Shown: positions 1 through 4,725, counted from the stretch's first letter. The stretch is DNA of 5,351 nucleotides from Thermoplasmata archaeon (GCA_021792355.1 JAJYUV010000067.1:1-5351), one strand, 5' to 3'. Notes: generated by a model not told the origin, from the sequence alone. Made by a program: numbers and translations.

Positions 1-579
1 TATGTTAGGCTTTACAGTTTCCAAAGGCATACCGAAATCAGACGCTATCATCTGTGTAACTGAATTTTTAATTTTTTCGGCGTTCTCGCTTAGCACGGCT
101 TTTAGCTTGACTCGATCCTGTCTCTCAGTGATGAATTTCTCAATGTTATTTGGATATAATTCCTTTGAGAGATTAAGGAATATTGAGATATCCTCCCTGT
201 CTTCAAGGCAGTTCCACTCGAAGACGGGTTCATCTATCCCCTTCTTCATCAGTAACAGCTCGTGACCGTTGTATAAGACTCCATATGGTGCGTTGTCAGG
301 GAGCAGGTAATCTCGCAATTGCCCTCTGGCACGCTCATCAGCCAGTGGGACAGTGGGGGATTTCAGTTCAATGATAAATTTATTCTCGCCATCACCGATC
401 AGAAAATCCGGTCTTACCTTGCCATTTGTCCCTTGAACAGATGCCTGAGGATGTATATCATCTATTGACCAGTTCATTGAAGCTAGGAGCTTCTTCATGA
501 TCTTGGTGACTTCATCTTCCAGTTCGTCTTCCAGTTCACATCCCTTGTAAACATATTTTTTTATTTCCTCTTCTCCCAT
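1..579 (-). CDS. HsdR N-terminal-like PD-(D/E)xK nuclease domain protein, C-terminus missing
   Basis: The frame is open from ATG at 579 to the left edge, giving 193 residues with no stop, so the C-terminus lies outside the window. Residues 54-73 carry a PD-(D/E)xK nuclease core: PD at 57-58 and ELK at 71-73, set in beta-strand-like sequence. QLRDY at 87-91 matches the QxxxY motif that follows the ExK in type I restriction HsdR nuclease domains. YGVLYNG about 10 residues later resembles the LTNG strand of that family. The likely role is DNA cleavage or DNA binding in defence, but no helicase motif is visible, so it may be a stand-alone nuclease-domain protein rather than full HsdR. It is last in a three-gene minus-strand unit, 41 bases after the 55-residue gene. 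An in-frame GTG at 588-586 is an alternative start: GGGGG at about 592-596 sits only 3 bases before it but 12 before the ATG. Confidence 0.8.
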   Translation of the reverse strand, partial: MGEEEIKKYVYKGCELEDELEDEVTKIMKKLLASMNWSIDDIHPQASVQGTNGKVRPDFLIGDGENKFIIELKSPTVPLADERARGQLRDYLLPDNAPYGVLYNGHELLLMKKGIDEPVFEWNCLEDREDISIFLNLSKELYPNNIEKFITERQDRVKLKAVLSENAEKIKNSVTQMIASDFGMPLETVKPNI

Positions 580-620
580 TTTTTTCACTTTCCCCCTAAT
601 TTTTGCAAATCGGAAACCGC

Positions 621-788
621 TTACTCCCACTCTACCGTAACCTTAACTTTCTTTGGTTCCTTTGACCCGAACACAGACTTCTGGACGTACAATGTGCCTA
701 TCACAGGCGATCCCGTGGTCTTCTCCTGGAACCTGTAAGTGTTCTTCGTTGCACGCTCGAACTCAAATTCTATCTCCTTTTTGTCCAC
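621..788 (-). CDS. small conserved-looking hypothetical protein, 55 residues
   Basis: This short protein has alternating charged and hydrophobic strands. It contains the run KNTYRFQE (15-22), then SPVIGTLYVQK (27-37), then PKKVKVTVEW (45-54). That pattern resembles a family of very small bacterial and archaeal proteins of unknown function that I recall, with a central IGTLYVQK-like strand; probably a small beta-sheet protein. The GTG at 788 is preferred because GGGGTGA (800-794) sits 5 bases upstream. The TGA of that ribosome binding site is also the stop of the gene before it, so the two are probably translationally coupled. An in-frame GTG at 797 and an ATG at 842 are alternatives; the ATG would overlap the upstream gene by 49 bases. 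It lies between an unknown gene and the nuclease-like gene. Function not known. Confidence 0.65.
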   Translation of the reverse strand: MDKKEIEFEFERATKNTYRFQEKTTGSPVIGTLYVQKSVFGSKEPKKVKVTVEWE

Positions 789-808
789 TTTTTTCACCCC
801 TTCAGAAT
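785..808 (-). repeat. gene-junction repeat, copy 2
   Basis: On the minus strand this 24-base segment matches 1063-1086 at 21 of 24 positions: ATTCTGAA, one variable base, GGGTGAAAAA, two variable bases, then TGG. It spans the end of the 90-residue gene, the stop-embedded GGGGTGA ribosome binding site and the GTG start of the 55-residue gene. Confidence 0.6.
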
Positions 809-1066
809 CTCCCATACCCTTGGCAGGTTTCTTTCTATCCACAAGTTGAACTCATTCTCCGCATTGGCCTCCAACTTGCCATCAGCGTCGAAGACCCCCT
901 TCTTAAATACTCCGCAGTATTTCGGAAGGAACCAGTTCCACAGGATATCCCTGTCCGATATGCTCACCTTCCTCCAGATGCGCCTTATGCCCTTATATCT
1001 GTCAGAAAACAGTATGCTATCAAGTTCCTCATCCAGTCCGGAAAGATCACTTTCACCCCCAACCAT
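794..1066 (-). CDS. hypothetical protein, 90 residues
   Basis: First gene of the minus-strand unit; I do not recognise the family. It is soluble and mixed in charge: an acidic N-terminus (residues 5-17), a basic patch near 23-33 (DRYKGIRRIWRK) and a tryptophan-rich stretch WNWFLPKY at 43-50. No membrane segment or catalytic motif is evident. The ATG at 1066 is chosen because GGGTGA (1077-1072) lies 5 bases upstream, the same spacing as in the next gene. A longer form from GTG at 1138 would add 24 residues. It has no ribosome binding site but would sit about 13 bases from the start predicted from the TATA-like box near 1177, so it cannot be excluded. The stop overlaps the next gene's ribosome binding site. 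Position next to an HsdR-like nuclease suggests, but does not show, a role in defence. Confidence 0.6.
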   Translation of the reverse strand: MVGGESDLSGLDEELDSILFSDRYKGIRRIWRKVSISDRDILWNWFLPKYCGVFKKGVFDADGKLEANAENEFNLWIERNLPRVWEILKG

Positions 1067-1086
1067 GTTTTTCACCCATTCAGAAT
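1063..1086 (-). repeat. gene-junction repeat, copy 1
   Basis: Second copy of the 24-base element at 785-808, here containing the GGGTGA ribosome binding site and ATG of the 90-residue gene. In the matching frame it also ends a short reading frame with ...ILNG-stop, comparable to ...ILKG-stop in the other copy. This hints that a gene junction was copied, though the match is short. Confidence 0.55.
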
Positions 1087-1171
1087 TCCTTGCGAACGCA
1101 TTCCGCCAATTCCTCCGCCTGGGCGAGGAAAGATTCACGCAACGGTTGCCGGGTTGTTTTACCCCAAGACG

Positions 1172-1184
1172 CCTTATAAATATT
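1172..1184. promoter_or_regulatory. TATA-like box, probably for the minus-strand unit
   Basis: The segment reads CCTTATAAATATT on the plus strand and AATATTTATAAGG on the minus strand, close to the archaeal TATA consensus. On the minus strand it predicts initiation near 1151, upstream of the three-gene unit. That gives a leader of about 85 bases to the ATG at 1066, or about 13 to the GTG at 1138. It could also fire to the right. It sits in the 166-base divergent gap between that unit and the gene at 1305. Confidence 0.5.
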
Positions 1185-1242
1185 GTTACGGCTGCATGTC
1201 AACGCTTGGCAATGCGCTGCGTGAACAGGAATCTCTACAGTG

Positions 1243-1250
1243 TATAATTA
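1243..1250 (+). promoter_or_regulatory. TATA-like box for the 1305-1684 gene pair
   Basis: TATAATTA lies about 60 bases before the ATG at 1305 and predicts initiation near 1270-1275, with a leader of roughly 30 bases. Assignment rests only on sequence and spacing. Confidence 0.4.
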
Positions 1251-1304
1251 TGCTCTTTTTCTCATTTATTGACCTTATGGCAACCTATTAGGTCTCCTGA
1301 AAAT

Positions 1305-1523
1305 ATGGGAAAATTCATGAACAGGAAGGGAGAATCGCTGTATTTGCCGGACGATGCCGCAATACAGAAGGCACGCAGTGAGGGATATCGCAAGGGTTGG
1401 GACGACAGGAGAATATTTGATGAGGGTATCGTCCAGGATGCACTGAAGGATAGCAGGAACTACAGGGAATTTGCCGAGAACGTGAGACAGAAATTATCGG
1501 AGTCAGGAGAGAGGATTGAATGA
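1305..1523 (+). CDS. small charged hypothetical protein, 72 residues
   Basis: Not recognised. The protein is highly charged and probably helical: a short basic start (MGKFMNRKGE), an acidic-hydrophobic LYLPDDAA turn, then SEGYRKGWDDRR and a C-terminal helix-rich half ending in ENVRQKLSESGERIE. No membrane helix or catalytic motif is seen. It reads into the next gene with a 4-base ATGA overlap, so the two are almost certainly one transcript and translationally coupled. The start is uncertain: ATG at 1305 and ATG at 1317 are both possible, and neither has a strong ribosome binding site (only a weak AGGT about 12 bases before 1305). A TTG at 1269 near the predicted transcription start is less likely. 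Local G+C (about 57% in one line counted) is far above that of the block to its right. Confidence 0.65.
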   Translation: MGKFMNRKGESLYLPDDAAIQKARSEGYRKGWDDRRIFDEGIVQDALKDSRNYREFAENVRQKLSESGERIE

Positions 1524-1684
1524 ACAAGTTTGACCTGGAATTCATGAACGGATACATAAAGACCAGCCTCAGGCTGGCAAGGAAGATAAACATGGCAAAG
1601 ACCCTGGACGAGGCAAAAAGGATTGCACTGGAGATTGAGGAGAAGGCAATGAGGAAACTTGAAGAGACGATGGGGGATTTATAG
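1520..1684 (+). CDS. small helical hypothetical protein, 54 residues
   Basis: Second gene of the pair, starting inside the stop of the previous gene (ATGA). AGGAGAGAGG lies upstream as ribosome binding site. The product looks like two amphipathic helices: residues 5-25 (GYIKTSLRLARKI) and 27-51 (KTLDEAKRIALEIEEKAMRKLEE), the second with a coiled-coil-like heptad pattern. Not recognised as a family. Size and pairing with another small charged protein recall toxin-antitoxin or regulator-partner pairs, but nothing in the sequence proves that. A 72-base gap follows before the four-helix membrane protein gene, so transcription could continue into it. Confidence 0.7.
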   Translation: MNKFDLEFMNGYIKTSLRLARKINMAKTLDEAKRIALEIEEKAMRKLEETMGDL

Positions 1685-1713
1685 ATAACGGTCTACGGAA
1701 ATTCGGCTATGGA

Positions 1714-1723
1714 AAAATTAATT
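1714..1723 (+). promoter_or_regulatory. possible TATA-like box before the KwaA-like gene
   Basis: AAAATTAATT lies about 40 bases before the ATG at 1757 and would place initiation near 1744, giving a short leader that contains the GAGTGAT ribosome binding site. The match is weak and read-through from the preceding gene pair is an alternative. Confidence 0.3.
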
Positions 1724-1756
1724 GTCTTTGTAGGAATCTGTGGATAGAGTGATCGA

Positions 1757-2311
1757 ATGGGGTTGAAACTAAACTTGATTCTGTCTATCGGCGCTCTCTT
1801 GCCATTCTTCACTTTTTTGCTATTTGTATCAATCTTCATAATTCGGCCGCTTCTGTTTCCAGTTATTCCTCTCTTCCTTATATCTTTCCTCGTCAATGCG
1901 TATGCTGCTAAAATAGTGAGTACTAAGAAACAATTTAACCCCAAACCAATGAAGATAGAATCTCTTGACCCATTAAGCATGAGTGCAATATGGTTGTCCC
2001 TGTTCTCAATCATCGTCGCTGTAGCTACTCCTTTCATAGGTATAACAAAGTTATCCCAAGATTATATGTTGGCGATCGTCTTGCTATTGTCCACTATGCT
2101 GATCCTATTCTATACATTCATTCTTCGTGAAAATTCCGTATCCTTGATATTAGGTATAAGAATACTATTCCCAAGTTTCTATGTAGCAAAAACTGATACC
2201 AGTAGCACGATATATCTCATTTCAAAGGAGAAAATCCAGGCCAATAGGAACATAAAGGCTTACCATATAATAAACGACGTCTATTTCTTTGGATACATAA
2301 CCAATAATTAA
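1757..2311 (+). CDS. four-helix membrane protein, KwaA-like (putative Kiwa defence component)
   Basis: The 184-residue product has four clear hydrophobic segments at about 7-29, 31-54, 74-96 and 103-123, a polar loop at 55-73, and a soluble C-terminal tail at 125-184. The tail contains a strand-rich stretch with IYLISKEKI (from about 153) and ends in YHIINDVYFFGYI. Length, four helices and the short tail with an LISK-type strand fit what I recall of KwaA, the membrane subunit of the Kiwa anti-phage system, which senses phage attack at the membrane and works with KwaB. Support comes mainly from the neighbour: a KwaB-like gene ends 6 bases away on the opposite strand. In known Kiwa loci the two genes run in the same direction, so this layout is unusual. 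GAGTGATC just before the ATG acts as ribosome binding site. Base composition is A/T-rich, like the KwaB-like gene. It could instead be an unrelated small membrane protein. Confidence 0.55.
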   Translation: MGLKLNLILSIGALLPFFTFLLFVSIFIIRPLLFPVIPLFLISFLVNAYAAKIVSTKKQFNPKPMKIESLDPLSMSAIWLSLFSIIVAVATPFIGITKLSQDYMLAIVLLLSTMLILFYTFILRENSVSLILGIRILFPSFYVAKTDTSSTIYLISKEKIQANRNIKAYHIINDVYFFGYITNN

Positions 2312-2317
2312 TGATCT

Positions 2318-3262
2318 CTAAACCTTAGTCTTTTCCTGCGCAAGGTATTTTTCTCCAAAAATTGCATCTTTTACTGCTTGGCCATTCAGCAACTTTAGCA
2401 CATCGCCAATTATGGAATTTTGCATTTTTATGAGCCCATTGGAGAATGTTATATTAAAGCCATAATCTTTGGAAATTGGTTCAAGATCCACCTTATTCTG
2501 TACTATTCTGTCCACATAACCAGCACAGGCTGAGGCAAGTCTCCGATATTTCTTCATGTCAGGTTTCGAACCGTTAATCAATAATGACAGGTCGTTTACA
2601 ATTTTCTTGAGACTAGGAGTGGCAGCAGTTATAAAATGGTCAAATGCATCTTCGTATCTGAACAGTTGTATGAAATGATTCCTGTTGAAAATATAAAGAG
2701 GATCCCCGTATAAAATCGTGTCAACACTCATAGGCATTGAAATCAGGTTTTGTTCCTCGATCTCGGTGAATTCTCCAGTTGCCGATGGAAAGAAATATAA
2801 ATATCTTTTTGGAAACAACAGGTTTGTTTTGGTGACTTTGTTGAAGACGACAAGATCAGGTGAGAACGTTATGGCAAAGCCCTTGAGGTATGAGATGTGT
2901 GTCAATTTATTAAAGGAGATATCATCGTTATCATCCCTCCGCATTTCAGATATTATCTTACTTAAAACTGGAATATCACTTTCAGCTAGCCTCTCTATCA
3001 AGTACTCGTCTGATTGGTCATTGGAAACCATAAAATCCTTTATCTCGTTCTCTGCGCAGGTCCTTATGTAGTTCAAAACAATTTCTTGTATGCGTTTGGC
3101 AAGGGACTCCGTAATTCTCAAGTCACTGACGGACCATATTTCTTGCTTTTCCTTGTTTTTCTTCAATAATATTGCTTGTAGCTGAATGTCTGATTGCTTT
3201 GTCTCAATGACTTTTTTGTGAATCTCTTCAAGTTTTGCTTCTCTAAAATTATTACCTGGCAA
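2318..3262 (-). CDS. DUF4868 / KwaB-like protein (putative Kiwa defence component)
   Basis: Soluble protein of 314 residues from the TTG at 3262. The middle and C-terminal part fits the DUF4868 pattern of KwaB: a GFAITF strand near 128, VVFNKVTKTNLLFPKRY (138-154), a GEFTEIEE turn, then DTILYGDPLYIFNR (181-194), HFIQLFRYEDAF (196-207) and helices to the end. KwaB is the cytoplasmic partner of KwaA; Kiwa KwaB is about 315 residues, matching this length. TTG is preferred because GGGGTGAT sits 4 bases upstream and overlaps the stop of the RHH gene, implying coupled translation. An ATG at 3295 (325 residues) would overlap the RHH gene by 28 bases and has no ribosome binding site. The gene is A/T-rich (about 33% G+C in one line counted), unlike flanking operons. 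The membrane-protein gene at 1757 is its convergent neighbour. Family call fairly firm, system call inferred. Confidence 0.65.
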   Translation of the reverse strand: MPGNNFREAKLEEIHKKVIETKQSDIQLQAILLKKNKEKQEIWSVSDLRITESLAKRIQEIVLNYIRTCAENEIKDFMVSNDQSDEYLIERLAESDIPVLSKIISEMRRDDNDDISFNKLTHISYLKGFAITFSPDLVVFNKVTKTNLLFPKRYLYFFPSATGEFTEIEEQNLISMPMSVDTILYGDPLYIFNRNHFIQLFRYEDAFDHFITAATPSLKKIVNDLSLLINGSKPDMKKYRRLASACAGYVDRIVQNKVDLEPISKDYGFNITFSNGLIKMQNSIIGDVLKLLNGQAVKDAIFGEKYLAQEKTKV

Positions 3263-3267
3263 TATAA

Positions 3268-3447
3268 TCACCCCACCGCATGATCCCTCTTCCATCGATC
3301 AATCTTTTCATTGAGGGCATCCTGAATGAACTGCTGCGGTGAGTTCCACTTCCTCTCCTTCTCTAGAATCCTGATGACTTCTTCGTATAATCCTTCGGGA
3401 AGTCTTAGATTCACTGGCACAGTTTTAACATAGGGCTGTTTTGGCAT
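3268..3447 (-). CDS. ribbon-helix-helix DNA-binding protein 1
   Basis: A 59-residue protein with an RHH (Arc/CopG/MetJ-type) core: beta strand TVPVNLRLP (9-17), helix 1 EGLYEEVIRILEKERK (18-33), turn WNSP and helix 2 QQFIQDALNEKIDRWK (38-53). Such proteins dimerise through the strand and bind operator DNA, usually repressing their own operon. The ATG at 3447 is chosen because a TATA-like box (3471-3480) predicts initiation at about 3447-3450, making this a leaderless gene; TTG codons at 3465 and 3462 are less likely. Its stop forms part of the GGGGTGA ribosome binding site of the KwaB-like gene, so it probably controls or partners that gene. It shares the VNLRLPE.LY.E core with the divergent RHH gene at 3538 and looks like its paralogue. 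An antitoxin role is possible but unproven. Confidence 0.8.
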   Translation of the reverse strand: MPKQPYVKTVPVNLRLPEGLYEEVIRILEKERKWNSPQQFIQDALNEKIDRWKRDHAVG

Positions 3448-3470
3448 GCAACCATGACGCAACAAAAAGA

Positions 3471-3480
3471 TTTATTATAT
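3471..3480. promoter_or_regulatory. shared TATA-like box between divergent RHH genes 1 and 2
   Basis: TTTATTATAT on the plus strand is ATATAATAAA on the minus strand. To the left it predicts a start near 3450, almost on the ATG at 3447; to the right near 3502, leaving about 36 bases before the ATG at 3538. One element may serve both genes. Confidence 0.45.
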
Positions 3481-3490
3481 TGCTAAATGA

Positions 3491-3510
3491 TATGGTATCT
3501 ACTTGGTGTC
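3491..3510 (+). promoter_or_regulatory. possible operator: two similar 9-base half-sites
   Basis: TATGGTATC (3491-3499) and CTTGGTGTC (3502-3510) form an imperfect direct repeat with an 11-base period, about one helical turn, just after the shared TATA-like box. RHH dimers often bind such spaced sites, so autoregulation by gene 1 or 2 is plausible. The match is short. Confidence 0.25.
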
Positions 3511-3537
3511 ATTAAATGTCTACGAGGTTGATTTCAA

Positions 3538-3684
3538 ATGAATGATAGCATTCCGGTTAACCTGCGGCTGCCGGAAAAACTTTATGACGAGGCAAAAAAA
3601 GCAGCACAGAATCACGGTTACTCAAGCGTTCCGGATTTCATAAGGCAGGCGTTAAGGGAATTTCTAAAAAAGGAGGTTCCCTGA
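3538..3684 (+). CDS. ribbon-helix-helix DNA-binding protein 2
   Basis: A 48-residue minimal RHH protein: strand SIPVNLRLP (4-12), helix 1 EKLYDEAKKAAQNHG (13-27), turn YSSV and helix 2 PDFIRQALREFLKKE (32-46). It is nearly all DNA-binding fold with no extra domain, as in small Arc/CopG-type repressors and plasmid or virus regulators. GAGGTTGAT at 3524-3532 is the ribosome binding site, 5 bases before the ATG. It is divergent from RHH gene 1, 90 bases away, and the strand and first helix of the two proteins are clearly related. It is convergent with RHH gene 3, 42 bases downstream. No partner gene follows on the same strand, so it may act alone, for example on the shared promoter. Confidence 0.82.
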   Translation: MNDSIPVNLRLPEKLYDEAKKAAQNHGYSSVPDFIRQALREFLKKEVP

Positions 3685-3726
3685 AATGGAACCGGAAGTT
3701 AAGATCGGGAAGGAGAGTATAGGGAA

Positions 3727-3879
3727 TCAGGGTTTCCTGGACTTTTCAAGTTCCTTCCTAAGAAGATTATTTACAAGCTCAGAAACGGACCTGTATCCTA
3801 GCTCCGGATGTTCTTTTACCAGCTTCTCAACTTCTTCAAAAAGAGGTTTTGGTATTCTAGCAGAACTGTACTGCGGCAT
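3727..3879 (-). CDS. ribbon-helix-helix DNA-binding protein 3
   Basis: A 50-residue RHH protein: strand YSSARIP (4-10), helix 1 KPLFEEVEKLVKEHPEL (11-27), turn GYRS and helix 2 VSELVNNLLRKELEKS (32-47). The ATG at 3879 is chosen because the domain starts there; upstream residues in the same frame are rich in Cys, His and aromatics and look non-coding. No good ribosome binding site is visible. A TATA-like CATATATG near 3921-3928 predicts a start near 3897, so the leader is short. It is divergent from RHH gene 4 and shares the RIP..LF.EV core with it. It has no gene behind it on its own strand: the next minus-strand gene is RHH gene 1, beyond the convergent gene 2. Confidence 0.75.
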   Translation of the reverse strand: MPQYSSARIPKPLFEEVEKLVKEHPELGYRSVSELVNNLLRKELEKSRKP

Positions 3880-3888
3880 GGAAGAGAT

Positions 3889-3934
3889 ATATATGTGCAA
3901 GAATAAGAATGTAGATGTTGCATATATGTGGCAA
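3889..3934 (+). repeat. paired direct repeat ATATATGTG(G)CAA in divergent promoter
   Basis: ATATATGTGCAA at 3889-3900 recurs as ATATATGTGGCAA at 3922-3934, 33 bases apart and differing by one inserted G. Both lie before RHH gene 3, and the second overlaps the TATA-like box. They may be operator sites for an RHH protein. Confidence 0.4.
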
Positions 3935-3975
3935 TATTCAAATAGAGGCATGTGTTTAGTGCATGTATGCAACAT
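3915..3975. promoter_or_regulatory. inverted-repeat operator and divergent promoter of RHH genes 3 and 4
   Basis: ATGTTGCATATATG (3915-3928) and CATGTATGCAACAT (3962-3975) are inverted copies matching at 13 of 14 positions with a 33-base spacer. The left arm contains CATATATG, a TATA-like box able to serve both directions: a start near 3897 for gene 3 and near 3950 for gene 4. Placement over the promoter and between two RHH genes fits an autoregulatory operator. The core ATGCAAC also occurs at 3446-3452, at the start of RHH gene 1. Confidence 0.5.
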
Positions 3976-3987
3976 AGGAGTGGCAAT

Positions 3988-4137
3988 ATGAATTGGGCTA
4001 CAGTGAGAATACCTCAGAATTTATTTGATGAGGTCAATAAGAAATTATCGGATTTGAACGCCACTTCAGTTTCCGAGATAACAAGACGGGTTCTTGTTGA
4101 ATATCTTGAAAAGGCTGCATCTAAGGAAGTTTTGTGA
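3988..4137 (+). CDS. ribbon-helix-helix DNA-binding protein 4, head of the small-gene operon
   Basis: A 49-residue RHH protein: strand WATVRIP (3-9), helix 1 QNLFDEVNKKLSDLN (10-24), turn ATS and helix 2 VSEITRRVLVEYLEKAA (28-44). AGGAGTGG at 3976-3983 is the ribosome binding site, 4 bases before the ATG at 3988; an in-frame ATG at 3952 would add unlikely Cys/His-rich residues and lie at the predicted transcription start. The stop is one base from the start of the next gene, and the following genes are packed with overlaps, so this is the probable regulator of the operon to 5351. Its core resembles RHH gene 3 (RIP..LF.EV and SVSE), suggesting duplication of the pair. Confidence 0.82.
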   Translation: MNWATVRIPQNLFDEVNKKLSDLNATSVSEITRRVLVEYLEKAASKEVL

Positions 4138-4138
4138 G

Positions 4139-4345
4139 ATGAACAGAAAAATAACTGGTCTTGAAAAGTACCTGCCACTGAGCGGAACCGTCGGCGGACT
4201 CGCAATAGGTATCACTTTTATCGACGCGGCGATTCACACGGGAAACGGGTGGTTCTTTATTCTTGGTATTTTCGCCCTTTTCTATGCTGTGTTTTACTAT
4301 CGCTGGGTCACAGGCGTCGCAAGAATCAAGGAGGTACAGGCATGA
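4139..4345 (+). CDS. small two-helix membrane protein, 68 residues
   Basis: Not recognised as a family. The protein has a short basic N-terminus (MNRKITGLEKY), a first hydrophobic segment at about 12-32 rich in Gly (TVGGLAIGITFIDAAI), a short HTGNG turn and a second, aromatic segment at about 37-57 (GWFFILGIFALFYAVFYYRW), then a short polar tail. That is a helical hairpin with both ends probably in the cytoplasm. The ATG at 4139 lies one base after the RHH stop, with AAGGAAG about 9 bases upstream. It overlaps the next gene by 4 bases. Small hairpin membrane proteins occur in archaeal plasmids and viruses and in defence or toxin modules; no specific role can be given. Confidence 0.75.
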   Translation: MNRKITGLEKYLPLSGTVGGLAIGITFIDAAIHTGNGWFFILGIFALFYAVFYYRWVTGVARIKEVQA

Positions 4346-4725
4346 GAATGGCAAGGGTACGAAAATATGACGAGGAGATGCATGCAGTACCCGATCACTT
4401 CATGTTCCGGATTAGCGGAACGGAGGAAAAAACAAGCGTAGAATATGAAGAGGAGTTCCTGACAAGCGAGACAAGGTTCAACGAGATTGGAAAGACACAG
4501 GCAGACCGACAGAAGTCAAGGTTCCCCGACGACCGTTTTGAATGGTCATATGCCAATGGCATCGGGACTGTCAGGGTTTCTTTCACCGGGGACCGTGGCG
4601 TGTGCCTTTCGCGCGTCCTGAATGAGATGGCATTCCAGGCAAAGTGCTTCTTCAATGATGAAGCCGTTTCAGAGCTGTTGGAAGATACCAGTGTCAGAGA
4701 TACGTGGATATGGAGGGAGGATTGA
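4342..4725 (+). CDS. hypothetical soluble protein, 127 residues
   Basis: Not recognised. The start is well supported: GGAGGT at 4330-4335 lies 6 bases before the ATG, which overlaps the previous stop (ATGA). The sequence is mixed alpha and beta: strand-like HFMFRISG (19-26) and SVEYEEEF (32-39), a charged linker (KTQADRQKSRFPDDR, 51-65), then strands FEWSYANG and GTVRVSFTG (66-83) and a helix RVLNEMAFQAKCFF (91-104), ending in an acidic, Trp-containing tail. No catalytic motif or membrane segment is seen. G+C is high (about 53-62% in lines counted), in contrast to the A/T-rich Kiwa-like block. It lies between two small membrane-protein genes and could be their cytoplasmic partner, which is inference only. 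Confidence 0.75.
   Translation: MRMARVRKYDEEMHAVPDHFMFRISGTEEKTSVEYEEEFLTSETRFNEIGKTQADRQKSRFPDDRFEWSYANGIGTVRVSFTGDRGVCLSRVLNEMAFQAKCFFNDEAVSELLEDTSVRDTWIWRED

Noticed and set aside
2..265. 87-codon plus-strand frame at the left edge
   Set aside because: Antisense to the nuclease-like gene, with no supporting signal.
1105..1135. near-palindrome around CCTCCGCCTGGGCGAGG in the minus-strand leader
   Set aside because: The two centre pairs mismatch and it lies where the longer N-terminal form could be coding, so a regulatory hairpin is not supported.
846..1247. 133-codon plus-strand frame
   Set aside because: Antisense to the 90-residue gene, with no ribosome binding site and low-complexity Ser/Leu sequence.
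653..1291. 212-codon plus-strand frame
   Set aside because: It lies opposite the two small minus-strand genes that have matched ribosome binding sites; its product is Pro-, Cys- and Ser-rich with no domain pattern.
1693..2037. 114-codon minus-strand frame
   Set aside because: Opposite the four-helix membrane protein, which has a good ribosome binding site and a clear membrane pattern.
2718..3071. 117-codon plus-strand frame
   Set aside because: Antisense inside the KwaB-like gene; no start signal, and the minus strand has the recognisable domain pattern.
3686..3991. 101-codon plus-strand frame following AAGGAGGTT
   Set aside because: The ribosome-binding-like AAGGAGG is within the last codons of RHH gene 2. 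The frame is antisense to RHH gene 3, and its Ser/Cys-rich product shows no fold.
4395..4655. 86-codon minus-strand frame
   Set aside because: Shadow of the well-started 127-residue gene on the plus strand.
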